Shown in pieces: positions 27,860 to 30,746 of a stretch of 30,746 bases of DNA. A program made the position numbers and the translations under genes. This DNA comes from a virus. Positions within the stretch are counted from its first letter, which is position 1, and every line of letters begins with the position of its first letter. The notes below the pieces were generated by a model that was not told where the DNA came from, made no database searches, and saw nothing but the letters and a program-made list of their open reading frames with translations. The stretch covers positions 1-30,746 of the IMG/VR virus record IMGVR_UViG_3300023443_000128; one strand, 5' to 3'.

Positions 27860-29010
27860 TATAAGCCCTCTGGCAAGTAACCGTATTTAGCTTTGAACTC
27901 TTCCGCCATGCCAGGGTTGGCCATCAGCATATCAATAGCAGCCTGTGGAGGCGTAGCAGGTGGAGCGCTAACCTCAAACTTACCGGGTATTCTTGCCCGC
28001 ATGTTGTTGAGCTGCTTGCCTGTAAGATTGTCAGATATGACATCTGTATACTTTCCAACTGAATCGCCGGCTGAATCGATTGATGAGTTTGCCAGCACCT
28101 TGGCAGTATTGACTATCTGAGCAAAGCCCTCTTTAGATAATCCACCCTCTCCAATCATTCTGTTGTACATATTGGCCATGCCTTTAGCTGCACCCTCAAC
28201 CCCCTCAACCATTCCAACCTCGTTTTCTCTTACGGCAGATGTAGGGTCTAACGCCTTCATAAACTTAAAGATTGCGGCAATCATGGACGCGGGTGATGAG
28301 TTTTCTGATAGCGCCTCAAGGTCAGCAGCTGCACCGCGAATACCGACAGACTCTTTGACTAGCCCTGTCACTTTGTCGTTAATGCCTGACACATCTTTGG
28401 CGTTTAGCATATCTTTTCCGGCCAACCTTCCGGCATCACTCGCCAGAAAATCCTGATAATTAGGATCAAGGGTAAATGCGCCCGTGCTTTCGTTAAAGTT
28501 CCAGCCTCCCATTCCTTTTGCTGTGGCTTGGGTAAACTTAGGCTTAGTTTTCTGTAATGACTCATGCTCTTTGCCGAACTGAGCAGCCATAGCCATATCA
28601 GTGCGCTTAACAATTTCATCATCATCCAGCTCTAAGAGCTTGAGCATGTCGGAAGGGTCGCCGCCAAGCCTGCGAATTTCATCAGCCGTATTATTAATTT
28701 CTTGCCTTACATCGCCTGTGCCGGAGAGAATATTTGTCATCCCCTTAAGCCGAGCCCCTTTGGTTTGCTCGTTACGATGCCCCGCCTCTTTATTGATACG
28801 TTCGCCCATTTCAGGGTTGGCAATAGAGAAAGCCGCCATTTCCTGCGGGGTGCCTGATTGCATGATTCGTTGAGCCTCGCCGACTAAGGCTTGCTCTTGC
28901 TGCTGCCGGGCAACGGCTTGCTCACCTTCCCGGTTGGCTTGAATCCCGCCGTAAATACCTTGCAGGCCCTGAGTGAAGTCGGCAGGTTGTACATAAAATT
29001 GATTTTGCAT
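27859..29010 (-). CDS. Ejection/internal virion protein (gp20-position), 383 aa
   Basis: Begins MQNQFYVQPADFTQGLQGIY; residues 15-130 are a Gln/Glu-rich helical region (EGEQAVARQQQEQALVGEAQ), and the rest is helical with Ala-rich stretches, ending PGMAEEFKAKYGYLPEG. It lies between the other two ejection-type proteins, as gp20 does in P22 (471 aa there). No enzymatic motif. It is expected to leave the virion with the DNA and help span the envelope; inferred from position. Confidence 0.65.
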   Translation of the reverse strand: MQNQFYVQPADFTQGLQGIYGGIQANREGEQAVARQQQEQALVGEAQRIMQSGTPQEMAAFSIANPEMGERINKEAGHRNEQTKGARLKGMTNILSGTGDVRQEINNTADEIRRLGGDPSDMLKLLELDDDEIVKRTDMAMAAQFGKEHESLQKTKPKFTQATAKGMGGWNFNESTGAFTLDPNYQDFLASDAGRLAGKDMLNAKDVSGINDKVTGLVKESVGIRGAAADLEALSENSSPASMIAAIFKFMKALDPTSAVRENEVGMVEGVEGAAKGMANMYNRMIGEGGLSKEGFAQIVNTAKVLANSSIDSAGDSVGKYTDVISDNLTGKQLNNMRARIPGKFEVSAPPATPPQAAIDMLMANPGMAEEFKAKYGYLPEGL

Positions 29011-29018
29011 AATAACCC

Positions 29019-29690
29019 CTAAACGTATGTATCACCGTAACCACCGGTCGTATTAACACCCCACCCAGCGTTATTAGGTGGCGGCTGTTGTTGTGGGCGA
29101 TTACCCCATGCCTGAACACCTTGCCCGATAGCATTAGCAGCGCCCTGAATACCTTGCTGCTGAGCTTGTGCTGACGCTACCATACCCTGCGCTTGAGTTT
29201 GACCAATACCGGTCATCGTGCCGGAAATCTCAGACGCATAAGAAGGCAATCCAACCAGGCCACTTAAGCCAGATAATTGATTTTGATAAGACTGTTGATA
29301 AAGCTGGTGATTAGCCCGCGCCAATGCATCTTGAGTATTGCCCGATCGCAATCCGCCCGTTGCCGCAGCGTTGCGCATAATAGAGCTTTCAGCCGCATCA
29401 ACAGAGCCGGTATAAAAGGGGCTGGTTCGTGCTCTCTCTGCAATAGATGTGCCGTCAGAGATAACATTGCCGTCTTGATCGACGGTTAGCCCGTATTCAG
29501 AGCCAATGCCCTCTAATGCGCCCTCACGGTAAGCTCTAGGCATTCTCTCAACTTCTTGGAGATACCTAAGCGATTCATCTTGAGCGCCCGCTAACTTCTC
29601 AGCCGCCCCCTCTGCCTTTCTTGACGACTCGCTACCTGCATAGATAGCCGCCGCTCCACCAATAACCGCTCCTGCAACTGCCCAAGGCAT
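29019..29690 (-). CDS. Ejection/internal virion protein (gp7-position), 223 aa
   Basis: The N-terminal 20 residues are a hydrophobic Gly/Ala segment (AVAGAVIGGAAAIYAG) like that of phage DNA-transfer proteins, followed by helices (EGAAEKLAGAQDESLRYLQE). The central SPFYTGSVDAAESSIMRNAA and GLRSGNTQDALARANHQLYQ type sequence is typical of this phage family. The Gln-rich middle and Gln/Pro/Asn-rich C-terminus are probably disordered. Length is near P22 gp7 (229). ATG 29690 overlaps the oxygenase stop (TAATG). Confidence 0.72.
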   Translation of the reverse strand: MPWAVAGAVIGGAAAIYAGSESSRKAEGAAEKLAGAQDESLRYLQEVERMPRAYREGALEGIGSEYGLTVDQDGNVISDGTSIAERARTSPFYTGSVDAAESSIMRNAAATGGLRSGNTQDALARANHQLYQQSYQNQLSGLSGLVGLPSYASEISGTMTGIGQTQAQGMVASAQAQQQGIQGAANAIGQGVQAWGNRPQQQPPPNNAGWGVNTTGGYGDTYV

Positions 29691-30241
29691 TATCGCTCTC
29701 CCTTAATGCAAATTATCATGGCTATTCTATCCTCATTTGAATCATTATTAACCCAGTGAGGCACCGAATTATTGAACTTCCACACATCACCGATGGCAGG
29801 ATTAATCTCACCATCAAAAAACCCGAATGTTGCACCCGGTTTATTCTGAACAGGTACAAAGTATTTATCATAATAGGCAGCGTGCCATCCCGCATCAGTG
29901 TGAGGGGTTATCTTGCCGCCAGGAGGTAAGCGAGTAATCAGCACACCGCCCAACCTTTCACCCCGCACAAGCGCCATTACATCAAAGCAGATTTTTCTAC
30001 ACGCCGGTAACGCTTGCAGCCAAATAGAATCATGCTCATCGGCAATCTTTGAGTAATCCCCGCTCTCAATCATGGCAGAAACGTCACCGTATCGAAGCCA
30101 TATATCATCCATCTGAGCGTGCGGGCTACCTTCGGCGCTCTTTCTTGCGTTAAATTCGCCAAACAGGTGGGCATTAGCCGCTAACTCGTTAATAACGGGT
30201 TGCATGTTCATCATATTGCTAACTTGCTCATGACTGCTCAT
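29690..30241 (-). CDS. Aspartyl/asparaginyl beta-hydroxylase-like 2OG oxygenase
   Basis: 183 aa with the jelly-roll core of aspartyl/asparaginyl hydroxylases: LITRLPPGGKITPHTDAGWH with His114 and Asp116 as iron ligands, a central FVPVQNKPGATFGFFDG, then GDVWKFNNSVPHWVNNDS with His162 and Arg172 for 2-oxoglutarate binding. This family hydroxylates Asp/Asn or Pro in proteins. It lies in the virion gene cluster between a sulfotransferase-like gene and the first ejection gene, so a virion protein could be its substrate; this is inference. AAGGG lies upstream of ATG 30241. Confidence 0.8.
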   Translation of the reverse strand: MSSHEQVSNMMNMQPVINELAANAHLFGEFNARKSAEGSPHAQMDDIWLRYGDVSAMIESGDYSKIADEHDSIWLQALPACRKICFDVMALVRGERLGGVLITRLPPGGKITPHTDAGWHAAYYDKYFVPVQNKPGATFGFFDGEINPAIGDVWKFNNSVPHWVNNDSNEDRIAMIICIKGER

Positions 30242-30728
30242 TGATAAACGCCCTTGCTGCCTTCATGTCCACATCTTTAATGCTGGCCTGTATGTTGAGT
30301 TTAGCTATATTTCCCAGCTTATCACTCCACTCACACCCGGTTAAATGTTCGTAAATCATGGGTAAATTATCATTCATTTCTGACTGCCTCACCCGTAACC
30401 CTGTAATTCCCATCAGTATATCATTTTGCTCAATCATTGACTGCCTTGAATCTCTGCCAAAATTAGCAGCACACCACTCAAGGCACCGGGCAAACTCTGT
30501 TTTGTTTTTCTCAATAATTAGAACAGGGCTTCCCAGATAAATATATTGAGGAATGTATCTAAACGCCGTCGTGCTGTCTCCGAACCCTTTGATCTTTTCC
30601 TTGTACTCATTCAGGGTATAGCAGCCGTTTACGCCCTCATGATGCCATAGAGTACCGCTTTGGGATAAGAACGCTGACAGCCAGGCTGTGCGGCTTCGTG
30701 GTAGGCCAAAAGCAAAACCTTTAGGCAC
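30228..30728 (-). CDS. Sulfotransferase-like P-loop protein (start near window edge)
   Basis: The N-terminus carries the PAPS-type loop, FAFGLPRSRTAWLSAFLS, close to the GxPRSGT..L consensus of sulfotransferases; the rest is helical with no second clear motif. I set the start at GTG 30728 because AGAGG lies 7 nt upstream; ATG 30746 at the very edge is possible, and the gene could extend beyond the window. Predicted to move a sulfuryl group from PAPS to a hydroxyl, so pairing with the following hydroxylase-like gene, with which it overlaps by 14 bp, is suggestive. The C-terminal 60 residues are lineage-specific. Confidence 0.65.
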   Translation of the reverse strand: MPKGFAFGLPRSRTAWLSAFLSQSGTLWHHEGVNGCYTLNEYKEKIKGFGDSTTAFRYIPQYIYLGSPVLIIEKNKTEFARCLEWCAANFGRDSRQSMIEQNDILMGITGLRVRQSEMNDNLPMIYEHLTGCEWSDKLGNIAKLNIQASIKDVDMKAARAFINEQS

Positions 30729-30746
30729 TATAAATCCTCTTCCCAT

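Overview
This window is a stretch of a dsDNA tailed-phage genome of the short-tailed, P22-like (podovirus) type, from a phage of a Gram-negative host. The evidence is a P22-type portal protein (about 707 aa), a large terminase, three consecutive ejection/internal virion-like proteins, and a tailspike whose N-terminus resembles the P22 tailspike head-binding domain. Coat, scaffold and tail-accessory genes are not here. They would lie upstream of the minus-strand cluster cut by the right end. No integrase is visible, so lifestyle is undecided, although a LexA-like DNA-binding regulator sits at a divergent control point.

Layout. 1-825 (+): a cassette of four or five tiny, start/stop-overlapping genes, including an orphan Phd/YefM-like protein and a membrane peptide, closed by a hairpin. 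871-5131 (-): portal, large terminase, small terminase. 5166-7313 (-): two micro-genes, then a lectin-like/SGNH-esterase tail protein whose C-terminal domain recurs as a separate 78-aa gene. 7318-10592 (-): small genes, a MazG-like pyrophosphohydrolase, a jelly-roll 2OG-oxygenase-like protein, and replication genes (an initiator-like and a lambda-P-like protein overlapping by 227 bp), with a promoter and operator-like repeats at 10615-10654. 10663-11205 (-): a GIY-YIG (T5orf172-like) protein. 11206-11956: a roughly 750-nt gene-free segment full of long inverted repeats, tRNA-like cloverleaves and crossing helices, with its own minus-strand promoter. 12042-12269 (+): one small Cys-rich gene. 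12323-14681 (-): small genes, a solo short m5C methyltransferase, DUF551-like and other accessory phage genes, and a LexA-like DNA-binding protein. 14801-23295 (+): an early/middle operon from a TTGACA promoter with recombination functions (RecE-like PD-(D/E)XK nuclease and its usual companion, YbcO-like and RusA-like nucleases), many small genes, a 3-TM holin-like protein, YopX-like and HTH proteins, a frameshifted M23 peptidase and an HNH-membrane fusion. 23290-30746 (-): a secreted/membrane protein, tailspike, three ejection-type proteins, an aspartyl/asparaginyl-hydroxylase-like protein and a sulfotransferase-like protein.

The most exciting element is the structured RNA at 11206-11956. 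Stems of 11-19 bp each cap a tRNA-like or multibranched fold, and several helix positions pair only when read on the minus strand (G-U). Size, phage location and embedded tRNA-like parts fit the GOLLD/ROOL group of giant ornate phage RNAs. The family assignment is an inference that needs a covariance-model search.

Nearly all genes are packed with ATGA or TAATG overlaps, so translational coupling is pervasive. Several genes shorter than 60 codons were called from Shine-Dalgarno signals and this packing.
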